Shown: piece by piece, positions 32,588 to 41,986 of the stretch
Position numbering within the stretch: the stretch's first letter is position 1
Layout of the letters: each line of letters starts with the position of its first letter
Source: CAVPTL01 sp963708725
GTDB lineage: Bacteria > Actinomycetota > Thermoleophilia > Gaiellales > JAICJC01
Assembly: GCA_963708725.1 (NCBI GenBank)
Contig: CAVPTL010000008.1
Coordinates: 434,001-498,000 of the forward strand
Reading direction: 5' to 3'
Length of the DNA: 64,000 nucleotides
Notes under the pieces: model-generated
The model's database searches: none
The model's input: the letters and a program-made list of their open reading frames with translations, nothing else
What the model was told of the DNA's origin: nothing
Position numbers and translations under genes: made by a program

Positions 32588-33382
32588 TCAGAGCTCGAGA
32601 TGATCGCTGCGTTGCGCGCGGTGGCCGTGGGGATCGGCGACGACGCCGCGGTGTTGCCCGGAGGGCTGGTGCTGGCCAGCGACATGCTGGTCGAGGGCGT
32701 GCATTTCGATCGCTCGCGATCGGACGTGTTTTCGATCGGTCGCCGTGCAGCCGGTGCGAACCTGTCGGACATGGCCGCGATGGGGGCGGTACCTGTGTGC
32801 ATGGTCGCGGCCTTCGGGGTGCCGCCGGGTTTTGACGACGTCGCGGGTATCGCCGCGGGCATTGCCGACTACGGCGTCGACCTGGTCGGCGGCGATCTGT
32901 CGCGCGCCGACCAGCTCGTGATCTCGATCGCGGCCCTGGGACGGGCCGATCGCCCAGCACTGCGATCGGGCGGAAACCCGGGCGACCTGCTGGTGGTCAC
33001 CGGCGAGTTGGGTGCCCAGGCCGCATCGGGATACACGGCGCCGATCACCCCGCGGATCGCCGAGGGCCGGTCGCTTGCCAAGGTGGCGTCGGCCATGATC
33101 GACCTCTCCGACGGGATCGCCTCGGACGCCGCGCGGCTCGCCGAGGCCAGCGACTGCGCGGCGGTTGTCGAGCTGGATCTGCTGCCGCGCGCGGCCGGAG
33201 TCAGTGTCGAGATGGCTGCGGCCGGCGGCGAGGACTTCGAGCTGCTGGCAGCGGTTCCGCCGACGGCGGTGATGCCAGTTTCGGTGACGGTGGTCGGGCG
33301 CCTGGAGCGGGGCTCGGGGAGCCGCTTGCTCGACGCGGCGGGGGCGATCGTCGATCTGCGCGGCTGGGACCACTTCGCGTGA
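32582..33382 (+). CDS. thiL: Thiamine-monophosphate kinase
   Basis: A 266-residue AIR-synthase-superfamily kinase making thiamine diphosphate from the monophosphate. It shows GIGDDAAVL, LVEGVHFDRSRSD, AAGANLSDMAAMGA, VGGDLSRADQLVISI, a second-domain IDLSDGIASDAARLA and GGEDFELLAA, all family hallmarks. I start it at the ATG at 32582 because of the TACATT box; upstream codons in frame lack support. The segment between VTPRIAEGRSLA-like region and IDLSDG is short, making the protein smaller than E. coli ThiL (about 325 residues). Confidence 0.9.
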   Translation: MLSELEMIAALRAVAVGIGDDAAVLPGGLVLASDMLVEGVHFDRSRSDVFSIGRRAAGANLSDMAAMGAVPVCMVAAFGVPPGFDDVAGIAAGIADYGVDLVGGDLSRADQLVISIAALGRADRPALRSGGNPGDLLVVTGELGAQAASGYTAPITPRIAEGRSLAKVASAMIDLSDGIASDAARLAEASDCAAVVELDLLPRAAGVSVEMAAAGGEDFELLAAVPPTAVMPVSVTVVGRLERGSGSRLLDAAGAIVDLRGWDHFA

Positions 33383-34218
33383 ACCCAGTTGTGGGCGGCG
33401 CACTTGCCGCTCTCTGCTGGGGCCTTTCGGCCGTGGTCGCGTCGCGCTCGACGCGGATCATCGGTGCGCACCAGGTGCTGGCCTGGGTGCTCTTGCTCGG
33501 GCTCGTGATCGTCCTCCCACTGGCTCTGCTCGCAGGCCCGCCCCCGCACGCGACTCCCGCGGCGTGGGGGTGGGTGATCACGTCGGGTGTGACCTCGAAC
33601 GTGGGGCTGCTCCTGATGTACGAGGCGCTTCGAATTGGCAAGGTGGGGGTGGTTGCGCCGATCGGATCGACCGAGGGTGCGATCGCGGCGGTGCTGTCGG
33701 TGCTGGTGCTCGGGGAGCAGCTGAATCTCAGCGAGGCGCTCGCGCTGACTGCCATCGTGTGCGGGGTCGTGATCGTGACGGTCAACGGCAGTCGCAGCGA
33801 CGTGCACGTGCGTGCGGCGCTGTTGGCGCTGGTTGCGGCGACGATGTTCGGCGTGGGCCTGGTGGCATTGGCCCGCGGCGGGGCCGATATCGGGGTGTAC
33901 TGGACGCTGACCGGTGCCCGGGTGGTCGGCATCGCGATCATCGTGTTGCCGTTGCTCGCGCAGCGCACGTTGCGATCTCCGGGCCGTGCGCGCTGGATGG
34001 TGACGTTCTCGGCCGCCGCGGAGATCGTGGGTCAGGTGTCCTATGTGGACGGGTCCCGGCACAGTGTGGCGATCACGGCCGTGCTCGCGTCCCAGTACGC
34101 CGCCGTGGCGGCCATCACCACCTACCTGGTGTTCGGCGAAACGCTTTCGCGCCGCCAGCTAAGCGGTGCGGTGCTGATCCTGGCGGGAGTCGCCGTGCTC
34201 GCCGCGGTCCGCCCGTGA
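33379..34218 (+). CDS. EamA/DMT-family membrane permease
   Basis: A 279-residue protein with about ten hydrophobic segments arranged as two EamA repeats (LAALCWGLSAVVASRSTR ... LNLSEALALTAIVCGVVIVTV; LLALVAATMFGVGLVALARGG ... LSRRQLSGAVLILAGVAVLAAV). The pre-helix APIGSTEGAIAAVLSVLVLGEQL motif is typical. The substrate cannot be read from sequence. The GTG start overlaps the thiL stop, so the two are co-transcribed. Confidence 0.85.
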   Translation: MNPVVGGALAALCWGLSAVVASRSTRIIGAHQVLAWVLLLGLVIVLPLALLAGPPPHATPAAWGWVITSGVTSNVGLLLMYEALRIGKVGVVAPIGSTEGAIAAVLSVLVLGEQLNLSEALALTAIVCGVVIVTVNGSRSDVHVRAALLALVAATMFGVGLVALARGGADIGVYWTLTGARVVGIAIIVLPLLAQRTLRSPGRARWMVTFSAAAEIVGQVSYVDGSRHSVAITAVLASQYAAVAAITTYLVFGETLSRRQLSGAVLILAGVAVLAAVRP

Positions 34219-34222
34219 GCGG

Positions 34223-34552
34223 CTAGCCGATCCAGGCGGAGAGTTCGTCTTCGATCCGTCGTCGCGGCTGGGCACCGATCAGCGTCTTTTGCAGCTCGCC
34301 GCCCTGAAACACCATCAACGTCGGGATCGAGAGGATGTCGTACTTGGTCGCGATGCCGATGTTGTCGTCCACGTTGACCTTGGTGAACTTGACCTTCTCG
34401 GAGTGCTGCTGGGCCAGCTCGTCGAGGATCGGATCCATCACCCGGCACGGGCCGCACCAGGGCGCCCAGAAATCAACGACCACCGGTTGATCTGACCCCG
34501 CCACCTGCTCGTCCCACGTGGCGTCTGTGACCTCGACCATGCTTTCGCTCAC
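34223..34552 (-). CDS. trxA: Thioredoxin
   Basis: A 109-residue thioredoxin with the active site WAPWCGPCRVMDPIL (Cys33, Cys36), the Asp of DFWA, and the cis-Pro segment SIPTLMVFQGGE. It acts as a cytoplasmic disulfide reductant. The GTG start has an AGGAG Shine-Dalgarno site, and a TATACT -10 box lies about 30 nt upstream, just after the end of the upstream mannosyltransferase gene. Confidence 0.96.
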   Translation of the reverse strand: MSESMVEVTDATWDEQVAGSDQPVVVDFWAPWCGPCRVMDPILDELAQQHSEKVKFTKVNVDDNIGIATKYDILSIPTLMVFQGGELQKTLIGAQPRRRIEDELSAWIG

Positions 34553-34582
34553 CGGTGGCTCCTTCGTTCGAATCGGAGAGCG

Positions 34583-34588
34583 AGTATA
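34583..34588 (-). promoter_or_regulatory. Likely -10 box of trxA
   Basis: TATACT on the minus strand, 30 nt before the trxA GTG. It is preceded by AT-richer sequence and followed by a leader with a Shine-Dalgarno site. Confidence 0.5.
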
Positions 34589-34589
34589 G

Positions 34590-35357
34590 CTATGGCGCCT
34601 GGGTGGCAGTACGGCCGGTGGCGGAGTCGGCGTCGAGCCGTCCGGTGAGTGCCCGGACGCGCAGCGCGGGGACTTTCCAGACCGCCTCCAGCACGATTGC
34701 GGTCGACATCTTCGACTGTCCGACCGTGCGATCCTCGAACACGATCGGCACCTCCGCGACCCGGCCTCCCATCCGCAGCGTGCGGAACGTCAGCTCGATC
34801 TGGAAGACGTACCCCTGCCCATGAATACAGTCGAGGTCGAGGGCCTCGAGCACCCACCGGCGGAAGCACTTGAACCCCCCTGTGAGGTCGTGGATACCCG
34901 CCCCCAGCCAGCCGCGTGCGTACAGCGAGCCTCCCTGAGAAATCACCCGCCGGTGGGCCGGCCAGCCCACCACGCCGCCACCCGGCACGTACCGCGAACC
35001 CAACACCAGGTCGTTGACCTCGGCGGCTTCGAGCAGTCGCGGGATCGCCGAAGGCGGGTGCGACAGATCGCAGTCCATCTCCAGGATGTGGCTGTAATCG
35101 CGCTCGAGTGCCCAGCGGAAGCCGGCGATGTAGGCCTGGCCGAGACCCTGCTTGCCAGGGCGGTGCAGCACGTGCACCCAGTCGTGCTCGGCGGCCAGCC
35201 GATCGGCGATCTCGCCGGTGCCGTCGGGCGAGTTGTCGTCCACCACGAGCACATGACCGACCGCCTCCACCTCGGTACGCACCTGCGCAATAGCCGCCAC
35301 CACGGCGGGGAGGTTGTCGCGCTCGTTATAGGTGGGAAGGATGACGACGTATGACAC
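34590..35357 (-). CDS. Polyprenol-phosphate mannosyltransferase (DPM1-like GT2)
   Basis: A 255-residue family 2 glycosyltransferase from the GTG at 35357. It matches the Dpm1 group: ILPTYNERDNLPAVV, VVDDNSPDGTGEIAD, GLGQAYIAGFRWAL, the metal-binding EMDCDLSHPPS, and LVLGSRYVPGGGVVGWP with RRVISQGGSLYAR and DLTGGFKCFRRWVLE. It should transfer a sugar (typically mannose from GDP-mannose) to polyprenyl phosphate at the membrane. A TATGCT hexamer lies 8 nt before the start. Confidence 0.88.
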   Translation of the reverse strand: MSYVVILPTYNERDNLPAVVAAIAQVRTEVEAVGHVLVVDDNSPDGTGEIADRLAAEHDWVHVLHRPGKQGLGQAYIAGFRWALERDYSHILEMDCDLSHPPSAIPRLLEAAEVNDLVLGSRYVPGGGVVGWPAHRRVISQGGSLYARGWLGAGIHDLTGGFKCFRRWVLEALDLDCIHGQGYVFQIELTFRTLRMGGRVAEVPIVFEDRTVGQSKMSTAIVLEAVWKVPALRVRALTGRLDADSATGRTATQAP

Positions 35358-35441
35358 GAACCGACAGCATAGTGTCGGCCGCGGCGACCTTCGCCGACCC
35401 CACCAGCGACGTCTTGCCTTCGGGTCAGGAATAATTGCCGG

Positions 35442-37175
35442 ATGGCTCAACCTCTCTCGAACGCCGACATCGCCGATCGCTTCGACCTGATGGCCGACCT
35501 GCTCGAGCTCGAGGGCGCTGTGGTCTACCGCGTGTTGGCGTATCGACGGGCGTCAAAGACGCTCAGCGAGACCCCCGAGTCGGTGGAACGGTTGTCGCTT
35601 CAGGGCAAACTCACCAGCCTGCCCGGAATCGGCCAGACGATCGCCGACAAGGTGGCAGAGCTGATCGAGACCGGTGAGATCTCCGCTCTGACAAAGCTCG
35701 AAGGCCGCAACCCGCCGGGGGCGGTGGCGGTGATGCGGATCCAGGGGGTGGGGCCCAAAACCGCGCGCCGGATCTTCACCGAGTTGGATCTGCAGACGGT
35801 TGGCGACGTCCGCCAAGCTGCACTGGAACAGCGCGTCCGAGCGCTTCCCGGGCTTGGCATCAAGACCGAGACGGCAATTCTGGAGGGGCTCGCCGCCACC
35901 GATCGGCCCCAGCGCAGGCGAGCCTCGGTGGCCCGGCTGATTCCGCTCGCCACCCGCGCCCGCGACGAGCTTCTGACCTCTCCGGCGGTCGAACGGTGCG
36001 AGATTGCCGGCAGCTTGCGGCGGTTTGGCGAGACCGCGAAGGACATCGATCTGGTGGCCGCGGTCACCAACCGGGTGACCGCCATCGAGGCCTTCGTCGA
36101 TCAGGACTGGGTCGCAGAAGTGCCATCCCGGGGCGAGGCGGGGGTCACGGCCGTGGCACACGATGGCACCCGGGTCGAGCTGCGGATGGTTCCGGTCGCG
36201 AGCTTTGGCAATCTCCTCCAGCACCTGACCGGCTCCAAGGAACACAACGTCGCCATCCGCGAGGATGCGGTGCGGAAGGGGTTGAAGGTCTCGGAGTACG
36301 GGATCGAAGACACCGCCACGGGTGAGGTGTTCGCCTCTCCAGACGAGGTGGAGGTGTACAAGCGGCTGGGGATGGAGTGGATTCCGCCGGAGCTGCGCGA
36401 GAACCGTGGCGAGCTGAAGGCTGCCCGCGAGGGCACCCTGCCCGACCTGATCGAACTCGACCAGATCCGCGGCGACCTGCATATGCACACCGACTGGACC
36501 GACGGCAAAGCGTCGCTCGAGCAGATGGTGAACGCCGCCATCGAACTCGGCCGCTCATACGTCGCGATCACGGATCACTCGCCCGCGGTGGGCTTTGGCA
36601 TGGGCCTCGATGCCGGGCGCGTGCATGCGCAGATCGAGCGGGTACGGGCACTTGCCGCGGAGCTCGAGCCGGCCTTCACGCTGCTCGTCGGATGCGAGGT
36701 GGACATCCTCAAGGACGGGTCGCTGGACTACTCGGACGAGCTGCTCGCCGAGCTCGACGTCGTGGTGGCGAGTGTCCACGCCTCACACCGGCTCTCCCAG
36801 GCCGACCAAACCGCGCGGGTGTGCGAGGCGATGCGAAACCCCCACGTCGACATCCTCGGTCATCCCACCGGTCGCCGGATCGGGGTGCGCGACCCCAATC
36901 CGCTCGATATGGAGCAGGTGGTCGCAGTTGCCGTGGAGACCGGCACGGTGTTGGAGGTCAGCGGCCAGCCCGAACGGCTCGACCTGTCGGATGTCAACGT
37001 GCGACTCGCGCTGCAGGCCGGCGCGCGATTGGTGATCGATACCGACGGCCATTCCACCGCTGCCCAGTCCTACATGCGGTTTGGCGTGATGAACGCCCGG
37101 CGGGGCTGGGCAACGGCCGATGCGGTGATCAACACTCGCGAGTGGCCCGAGGCCCGCAAGCTGCTCAAAAGCTGA
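35442..37175 (+). CDS. polX: DNA polymerase/3'-5' exonuclease PolX
   Basis: A 577-residue bacterial family X polymerase with a C-terminal PHP domain. N-terminal helix-hairpin-helix motifs are LPGIGQTIADKV and IQGVGPKTARRI. The polymerase palm has EIAGSLRRFGETAKDIDLV (metal-binding Asp pair). The PHP domain begins GDLHMHTDWTDG (His347, His349), continues AITDHSPAVGFG and VDILGHPTGR, and ends in DTDGHS. It acts in base-excision and gap repair. AATAAT lies 6 nt before the ATG. Its 3' end overlaps the convergent Nudix gene by 11 bp. Confidence 0.94.
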   Translation: MAQPLSNADIADRFDLMADLLELEGAVVYRVLAYRRASKTLSETPESVERLSLQGKLTSLPGIGQTIADKVAELIETGEISALTKLEGRNPPGAVAVMRIQGVGPKTARRIFTELDLQTVGDVRQAALEQRVRALPGLGIKTETAILEGLAATDRPQRRRASVARLIPLATRARDELLTSPAVERCEIAGSLRRFGETAKDIDLVAAVTNRVTAIEAFVDQDWVAEVPSRGEAGVTAVAHDGTRVELRMVPVASFGNLLQHLTGSKEHNVAIREDAVRKGLKVSEYGIEDTATGEVFASPDEVEVYKRLGMEWIPPELRENRGELKAAREGTLPDLIELDQIRGDLHMHTDWTDGKASLEQMVNAAIELGRSYVAITDHSPAVGFGMGLDAGRVHAQIERVRALAAELEPAFTLLVGCEVDILKDGSLDYSDELLAELDVVVASVHASHRLSQADQTARVCEAMRNPHVDILGHPTGRRIGVRDPNPLDMEQVVAVAVETGTVLEVSGQPERLDLSDVNVRLALQAGARLVIDTDGHSTAAQSYMRFGVMNARRGWATADAVINTREWPEARKLLKS

Positions 37176-37731
37176 GCAGCGCGGCGATGCGGTCGTGGAG
37201 ATCGGCCCGGTAGGAGAAGAGCGGGCTGCCGGAGGCTCTCAGCACGGTCGCGATCGATCCGGTCAGCTCGTTCATCGGGGCCCATCTGGCATCCTCGATC
37301 TCGACCCTGTCTCGGGGAGCGATCTGCTCGGATCCTGCTCGTGCAGTGACGACGTGGGAGACCCACGGAATCTCGGTGCCACGGTGGGTAAACACGGAGT
37401 CGGCCACAAGCGGATAGCCGGTCAGCTCGATCTCGAGGCCGGTCTCCTCGCGCGCTTCGCGCAGCGTCCCGGCCTCGAAGCTCTCGCCGCGATCGATCCC
37501 TCCCGACGGGATCCGCCAGGCACCGGGAGGGAACTGGGGCTTTCGGACGATCACGACCCGCTCGTCCTGCGCCTGGATCACAAACGTGACGTCGTGGGCG
37601 CGGCCGCGCGCCGTCGACCGCGCGATGTTGGCGGCGTTCTGGGGGCTGAGCTCTCGGCTTCCATCCCACCTTTCGGGTTGGCCGAAGCGTGCGACCACCG
37701 CCGCCAGAAGCAGTTCATCGACATGGGTCAT
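37165..37731 (-). CDS. Nudix hydrolase
   Basis: A 188-residue protein with a complete Nudix box, GGIDRGESFEAGTLREAREETGLEI, at about residues 76-100, after RKPQFPPGAWRIPS. Nudix enzymes hydrolyse nucleoside diphosphates linked to another group; the substrate is not evident. The N-terminal extension (about 45 residues) is not assigned. It overlaps otsB by 4 bp in a leftward run from 40883. Confidence 0.9.
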   Translation of the reverse strand: MTHVDELLLAAVVARFGQPERWDGSRELSPQNAANIARSTARGRAHDVTFVIQAQDERVVIVRKPQFPPGAWRIPSGGIDRGESFEAGTLREAREETGLEIELTGYPLVADSVFTHRGTEIPWVSHVVTARAGSEQIAPRDRVEIEDARWAPMNELTGSIATVLRASGSPLFSYRADLHDRIAALLSF

Positions 37732-38504
37732 CGCGTCGCTTCGTCGGCGAGATGGGCCAACAACTCAGCGACCTGAACCGGGCCCTGCAACACGCCGTCG
37801 GCGGCCGCGATCAGCTCGGGTGGAGCCTCCTTGGACGCAACTGCGATCTTGATCGTGGCCTCGGCGAAAGCGTCGATGTCGCTGCGGTCGTCGCCGGCAA
37901 AGAGCAGCTGTGAGATCGCCCGCCGGCCACGCAACGCGCGCACTCCGGATCCCTTGTTCACCGGGATGGGGGGCCGCACCTCCAGCACCATCCGCCCAAA
38001 GTTCGCCTCGAGGCCTGCGCGTTCGAGTTTTGGCACGATCTGGGTCTCGAGGTATCGGGTCGCGTGATCGGCTCGCGGAGAGTTGCGGAAGTGGACGGTG
38101 AAGGTAATTCCCTTGTCTTCCACCGAGCAGCCGTACTCCAGAAGGACGCCGTCGTTTTCGACCATCACCACGGCGGTGCGCATCGCGTCGAGGTACTTTG
38201 CCGCGCGCGGCTCGAGTTCGGCGGCTCCGTGCTTCCACACTTCGAGTCCATGGTTGCCGGCGATGGCAAGTCCTTCGACCGGCACCATCAGGCGAGCTTC
38301 GGCGGCCGGCCGGCCGGTCACGCACGCCACCAGCGAGTAAATGGAGGTCAGGCGTTCGAGCAGCTCGAGCGTCGGGGCCGGTACTCGCGCCTGGTCGGGG
38401 CGGGATTCGATCGGCGCAAGCGTGCCGTCGATATCGCACACGACCGCTCCGTGCCGAGGGTCGGCGATGAGCGGGGCCACCAGCTGGGCGATGTGCCCGT
38501 CCAC
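37728..38504 (-). CDS. otsB: Trehalose-6-phosphate phosphatase
   Basis: A 258-residue HAD-superfamily phosphatase. Motif I is VVCDIDGTLAPI (Asp24, Asp26), followed by VACVTGRPAAEARL, AGNHGLE, VHFRNSPRADHATRYLE, VLEVRPPIPVNKGSGVRAL and LFAGDDRSDIDAF, which match OtsB. It releases trehalose from its 6-phosphate. No otsA synthase is in the window, so the substrate must come from elsewhere. It lies 10 bp downstream of acs. Confidence 0.9.
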   Translation of the reverse strand: MDGHIAQLVAPLIADPRHGAVVCDIDGTLAPIESRPDQARVPAPTLELLERLTSIYSLVACVTGRPAAEARLMVPVEGLAIAGNHGLEVWKHGAAELEPRAAKYLDAMRTAVVMVENDGVLLEYGCSVEDKGITFTVHFRNSPRADHATRYLETQIVPKLERAGLEANFGRMVLEVRPPIPVNKGSGVRALRGRRAISQLLFAGDDRSDIDAFAEATIKIAVASKEAPPELIAAADGVLQGPVQVAELLAHLADEATR

Positions 38505-38514
38505 GGCGCGCGGC

Positions 38515-40506
38515 TCAGCGAGAGGACGCCAGCACGGCGTCGGCTTTCTGCTTGAGCTCCTCGACCACAGCGGGATCTCTCAGCGTGGTGGTGTCGCCGA
38601 GGTCACGCCCTTCGGCGATGTCTTTCAGCAGTCTTCGCATGATCTTGCCTGACCGGGTTTTTGGCAGGTCATCCACGATGATCACCGCCTTTGGCCGGGC
38701 GATCTTCCCGATCTTCTCGCCGATCCAGTTACGCAGCTCCGCGGCCAGCTCGTCGCTCGGCTCGTAGCCGCCTCGCAGAACCACGAAACAGAGTGGCGTC
38801 TGACCGGTGAGCGCATCGGGGGCCGCGGTCGCGGCCGCCTCTGCGACCGCCGGGTGCTCGACCAGCGCGGATTCGAGTTCGATGGTCGAGAGCCGGTGGC
38901 CCGAGACGTTCATCACGTCGTCGACGCGACCCAGCAGCCAGAAGTCGCCGTCGCTGTCCTGACGCGCCCCGTCGCCGGGGAAGTAGGTGCTGGCGCCAAA
39001 ACGCGAGAAGTAGTTCGAGACGTACCGGTCATCGTCCTCGTACAGCGTTCGGAACATGCCCGGCCACGGCTTTTTGATCACCAGGTAGCCGCCCTGACCA
39101 GGTTCCACCGATTCGCCGCTCTCGTCCACGATGTCGACCGCGACCCCCGGGAATGGGCGGGTCGCCGATCCCGGCTTGGCGGTTACCACCCCGGGCAGAG
39201 GGGTGATCAGGACGCCGCCGGTTTCGGTCTGCCACCACGTGTCGACGATCGGGCAGCGTCCCGCGCCGATGTGCTCCCAGTACCACACCCACGCCTCCGG
39301 ATTGATCGGCTCTCCCACTGTGCCGAGCAGTTTGAGCGACGTCAGGTCATGCGCGGCCGGGTGGTCGTGGCCGGCTTTGATGAACGCGCGGATCAGGGTC
39401 GGAGCGGTGTAGTACTGCCGAACCTTGTAGCGCTCGATGATCTCCCAATGCCGATCCGGGCCCGGGAACATCGGGTCGCCCTCGTACAGGATGCTGGTTG
39501 TGCCGTTGGTCAACGGTCCGTACACGATGTAGCTGTGTCCGGTCACCCAGCCGATGTCGGCGGCACACCAGTACACGTCGTCGTCGTGGACGTCGAAGAT
39601 CCACCTGTGGGTGGTGGCCACGTAGGTCAGATAACCACCGCTGGTATGCACCACGGCCTTGGGCTTGGCGGTTGTGCCCGAGGTGTGCAGCGCAAACAGC
39701 ATGTGCTCGGCCTCGACGATCTCGGGTTCGAGATCGGTCGGCCGGCCGTCGGTGACGTCGTGCCACCACAGGTCGCGGCCGCTGGTCATGGCGACCTCGG
39801 TTCCGGTGCGTTTGAGCACCACCATGTGCTCGACGGTGGGCGCCAGCTTGATGGCCTCGTCGGCGATCGCTTTGAGTGCGACCTCGTTCCCCTTGCGCCA
39901 GGCAGCGTCCTGGGTGATCAGGAGCTTGGCCCCGGTCGATTCGAGTCGCTCGCCCAACGCCTCGGCCGAAAAGCCGCCGAACACGACAACGTGCGGCGCG
40001 CCCAGCCGCGCACAGGCGAGCATCGCGACCGGAAGCTCGGGCACCATGCCCATGTAGATCCCGACGACGTCGCCCTTGCCCACCCCCAGCTCGCGCAAGC
40101 CGGCAGCAAACTGGCACACCTCATCCTTCAGCTGCGCGAACGTGATCGCGCGATCGTCCTCGTCGATGGGTTCCGAAACGAAGTGAAACGCGACCTTTGA
40201 CCCGTTCCCGGCGGCGATGTGCCGGTCGAGACAGTTCGCCGAGACGTTCAGGCGACCGTCGGCAAACCACGTGCAGTGGGGTGGATCCCACTCGAGCGAT
40301 GCCCGAGGCTCGACCGCCCATTCCAGCGACTGGGTGGCTCGTCGCAACCAGAACCCCTCGAGGTCGGTAGCGGCCTCGTCGTACACCGAGGTATCGGAGA
40401 TCAGCGCCTGGGCGACGAACTCCGGCGTAGGGGGAAACGCTCGGTGCTCGTCCGAGAGCACGTCAATGTTGACCTCAGGTTGGTCGGGCGTTACATCCGA
40501 TGGCAC
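38515..40506 (-). CDS. acs: Acetyl-CoA synthetase
   Basis: A 663-residue AMP-forming ligase of standard length, activating acetate to acetyl-CoA. Motifs: HTSGTTAKPKAVVHTSGGYL, the acyl-pocket region WWQTETGG, GDGARQDSDGDFWLLGRVDDVMNVSGHR, and the C-terminal catalytic Lys621 in LPKTRSGKIMRRLL, the usual site of acetyl regulation. An acetate route into ethylmalonyl-CoA pathway genes (41987-51142) makes sense. The GTG start lies 14 bp after the small membrane-protein gene. Confidence 0.95.
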   Translation of the reverse strand: MPSDVTPDQPEVNIDVLSDEHRAFPPTPEFVAQALISDTSVYDEAATDLEGFWLRRATQSLEWAVEPRASLEWDPPHCTWFADGRLNVSANCLDRHIAAGNGSKVAFHFVSEPIDEDDRAITFAQLKDEVCQFAAGLRELGVGKGDVVGIYMGMVPELPVAMLACARLGAPHVVVFGGFSAEALGERLESTGAKLLITQDAAWRKGNEVALKAIADEAIKLAPTVEHMVVLKRTGTEVAMTSGRDLWWHDVTDGRPTDLEPEIVEAEHMLFALHTSGTTAKPKAVVHTSGGYLTYVATTHRWIFDVHDDDVYWCAADIGWVTGHSYIVYGPLTNGTTSILYEGDPMFPGPDRHWEIIERYKVRQYYTAPTLIRAFIKAGHDHPAAHDLTSLKLLGTVGEPINPEAWVWYWEHIGAGRCPIVDTWWQTETGGVLITPLPGVVTAKPGSATRPFPGVAVDIVDESGESVEPGQGGYLVIKKPWPGMFRTLYEDDDRYVSNYFSRFGASTYFPGDGARQDSDGDFWLLGRVDDVMNVSGHRLSTIELESALVEHPAVAEAAATAAPDALTGQTPLCFVVLRGGYEPSDELAAELRNWIGEKIGKIARPKAVIIVDDLPKTRSGKIMRRLLKDIAEGRDLGDTTTLRDPAVVEELKQKADAVLASSR

Positions 40507-40520
40507 GCGCGGCCTCGGGC

Positions 40521-40883
40521 CTACGGCTCGTAGTCGAACTCGTCCTGATCCTTGCCCATCAGCCGCTTTGCCCCGACGATGGCGCCACCGATGATGGCCG
40601 TACCGATCAGGAAGTTGCGGAACTTATGGCTCTTCTTCTTCGGCTCGGCTGTCAGCTTGGTCGCAGCCAGCTTCAGCTCGGCGGCGGCCTTTGCGACCTC
40701 GTTCTGGATGTCCTTACGACCGGCTGCGCGGCGCGGACCGTCGGCCTGCACGCGCGAGTAAATCGTGCGGGCGGAGTCGAGTGCGGTCATCGCGTGGGCC
40801 CGCAGTTCTTCGTCGTTTGCGACGCGTGTCACCAGTGGGGTGATCGCGTCTGCAACCTTGTCAGTTTTGATCTTCGTTGCCAC
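40521..40883 (-). CDS. Small protein with a C-terminal membrane segment, unknown function
   Basis: 120 residues starting at GTG 40883 with a good GGAGG site 8 nt upstream. The N-terminal two thirds are helical and charged (RVANDEELRAHAMTALDSARTIYSRV, KDIQNEVAKAAAELKLAATKL), then a Lys-rich turn and one hydrophobic segment NFLIGTAIIGGAIVGAKRLM. The general plan resembles YtxH-like proteins, but I do not recognise the family. It is the first gene of the run to acs-otsB-Nudix. Confidence 0.6.
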   Translation of the reverse strand: MATKIKTDKVADAITPLVTRVANDEELRAHAMTALDSARTIYSRVQADGPRRAAGRKDIQNEVAKAAAELKLAATKLTAEPKKKSHKFRNFLIGTAIIGGAIVGAKRLMGKDQDEFDYEP

Positions 40884-40923
40884 AGTGGGACCTCCCCGTT
40901 GGAAACTCAGTCAGACTACCACG

Positions 40924-41979
40924 GTGGATTTCCCCAAGGTCGCAGCTTTTCTCGATGAAATTGGCCAACCCGCGTACCGTTCGCGCCAGGTGTACGAGGG
41001 CGCCACGCGTGGGTTTGCTCAGTCCTATGACGAGCTGACTCCGCTGTCGCGCGATCTGCGGCAACGCCTCGCGGCCGCGATTCCGCTGCGCGAACTCACC
41101 ACCGACCAGGTGCAGCACTCCACCGACGGCACGATCAAGCTGCGATTGACGACGGCCGACGGCTTTCCGGTTGAGACGGTGGCGATGCGACATCGCGACC
41201 GATCGACGGTGTGTGTGTCGTCGCAGTCGGGGTGTCCGCTCAAGTGCACATTCTGCGCCACCGGCTCGATGGGGCTGGGACGCAACCTCACCACCGGCGA
41301 GATCGTCGAGCAGGTGCTTGTGCTCGCCGCGATGCTGCGAGAACAGGGCCGGCGCGTCACGAACGTCGTGATGATGGGCATGGGCGAGCCGTTTTTGAAC
41401 TACGACGAGGTGCTGGGCGCCTGCCACATGCTGAACGATCCGGCGGGGTTTGGTCTCGGCGCCCGCCAGATAGCGATTTCCACCGCGGGCTGGATCCCGG
41501 GGATCGAACGGTTGGCCGCCGAACCGATGCAGATCCGGCTGGCGCTGTCGCTGCACGCACCCAACGATGAACTCCGTGCCGAGCTGATGCCGGTCAACCG
41601 CCGCTTCCCGCTGCGAAAGCTGATGGCCGCCTGTCGCGCATATCGCGAGGCCACCGGCCGCCGCATCTTCATCGAGTACCTCCTGCTGGAAGGCGTCAAC
41701 GATTCTGACGCGCATGCCACCGAGTTGGCGGCGCTGCTCGCCGGCGGCGGCTATCACGTCAACCTGATCTCGTACAACCCGACCCAGGCCGGGTACACCG
41801 GTTCGGGCCAGGGGCGGGTGAGCGGGTTTGCCGCGACGCTGGGCAAGCTCGGAGTGTCGGCGACCTACCGCAGCTCCCACGGCCGTGACATCGACGCCGC
41901 GTGCGGCCAGCTCGCCGTTGGCGACGTGCGGGGCCTTCGCCGACGCAACCGCGCCGCCGCGGCCGGATCTCGGGGATAA
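40924..41979 (+). CDS. rlmN: 23S rRNA (adenine2503-C2)-methyltransferase
   Basis: A 351-residue radical-SAM methyltransferase that methylates A2503 of 23S rRNA and A37 of some tRNAs. The radical cluster is Cys104, Cys108 and Cys111 (SGCPLKCTFCATG), followed by GRNLTTGEIVEQV, NVVMMGMGEPFLNYD and ISTAGWIPGI. The C-terminal methyl-carrier Cys is Cys327 in DIDAACGQL. The start is GTG 40924; a hexamer CAGACT lies 6 nt upstream. Confidence 0.95.
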   Translation: MDFPKVAAFLDEIGQPAYRSRQVYEGATRGFAQSYDELTPLSRDLRQRLAAAIPLRELTTDQVQHSTDGTIKLRLTTADGFPVETVAMRHRDRSTVCVSSQSGCPLKCTFCATGSMGLGRNLTTGEIVEQVLVLAAMLREQGRRVTNVVMMGMGEPFLNYDEVLGACHMLNDPAGFGLGARQIAISTAGWIPGIERLAAEPMQIRLALSLHAPNDELRAELMPVNRRFPLRKLMAACRAYREATGRRIFIEYLLLEGVNDSDAHATELAALLAGGGYHVNLISYNPTQAGYTGSGQGRVSGFAATLGKLGVSATYRSSHGRDIDAACGQLAVGDVRGLRRRNRAAAAGSRG

Positions 41980-41986
41980 TCACCGG

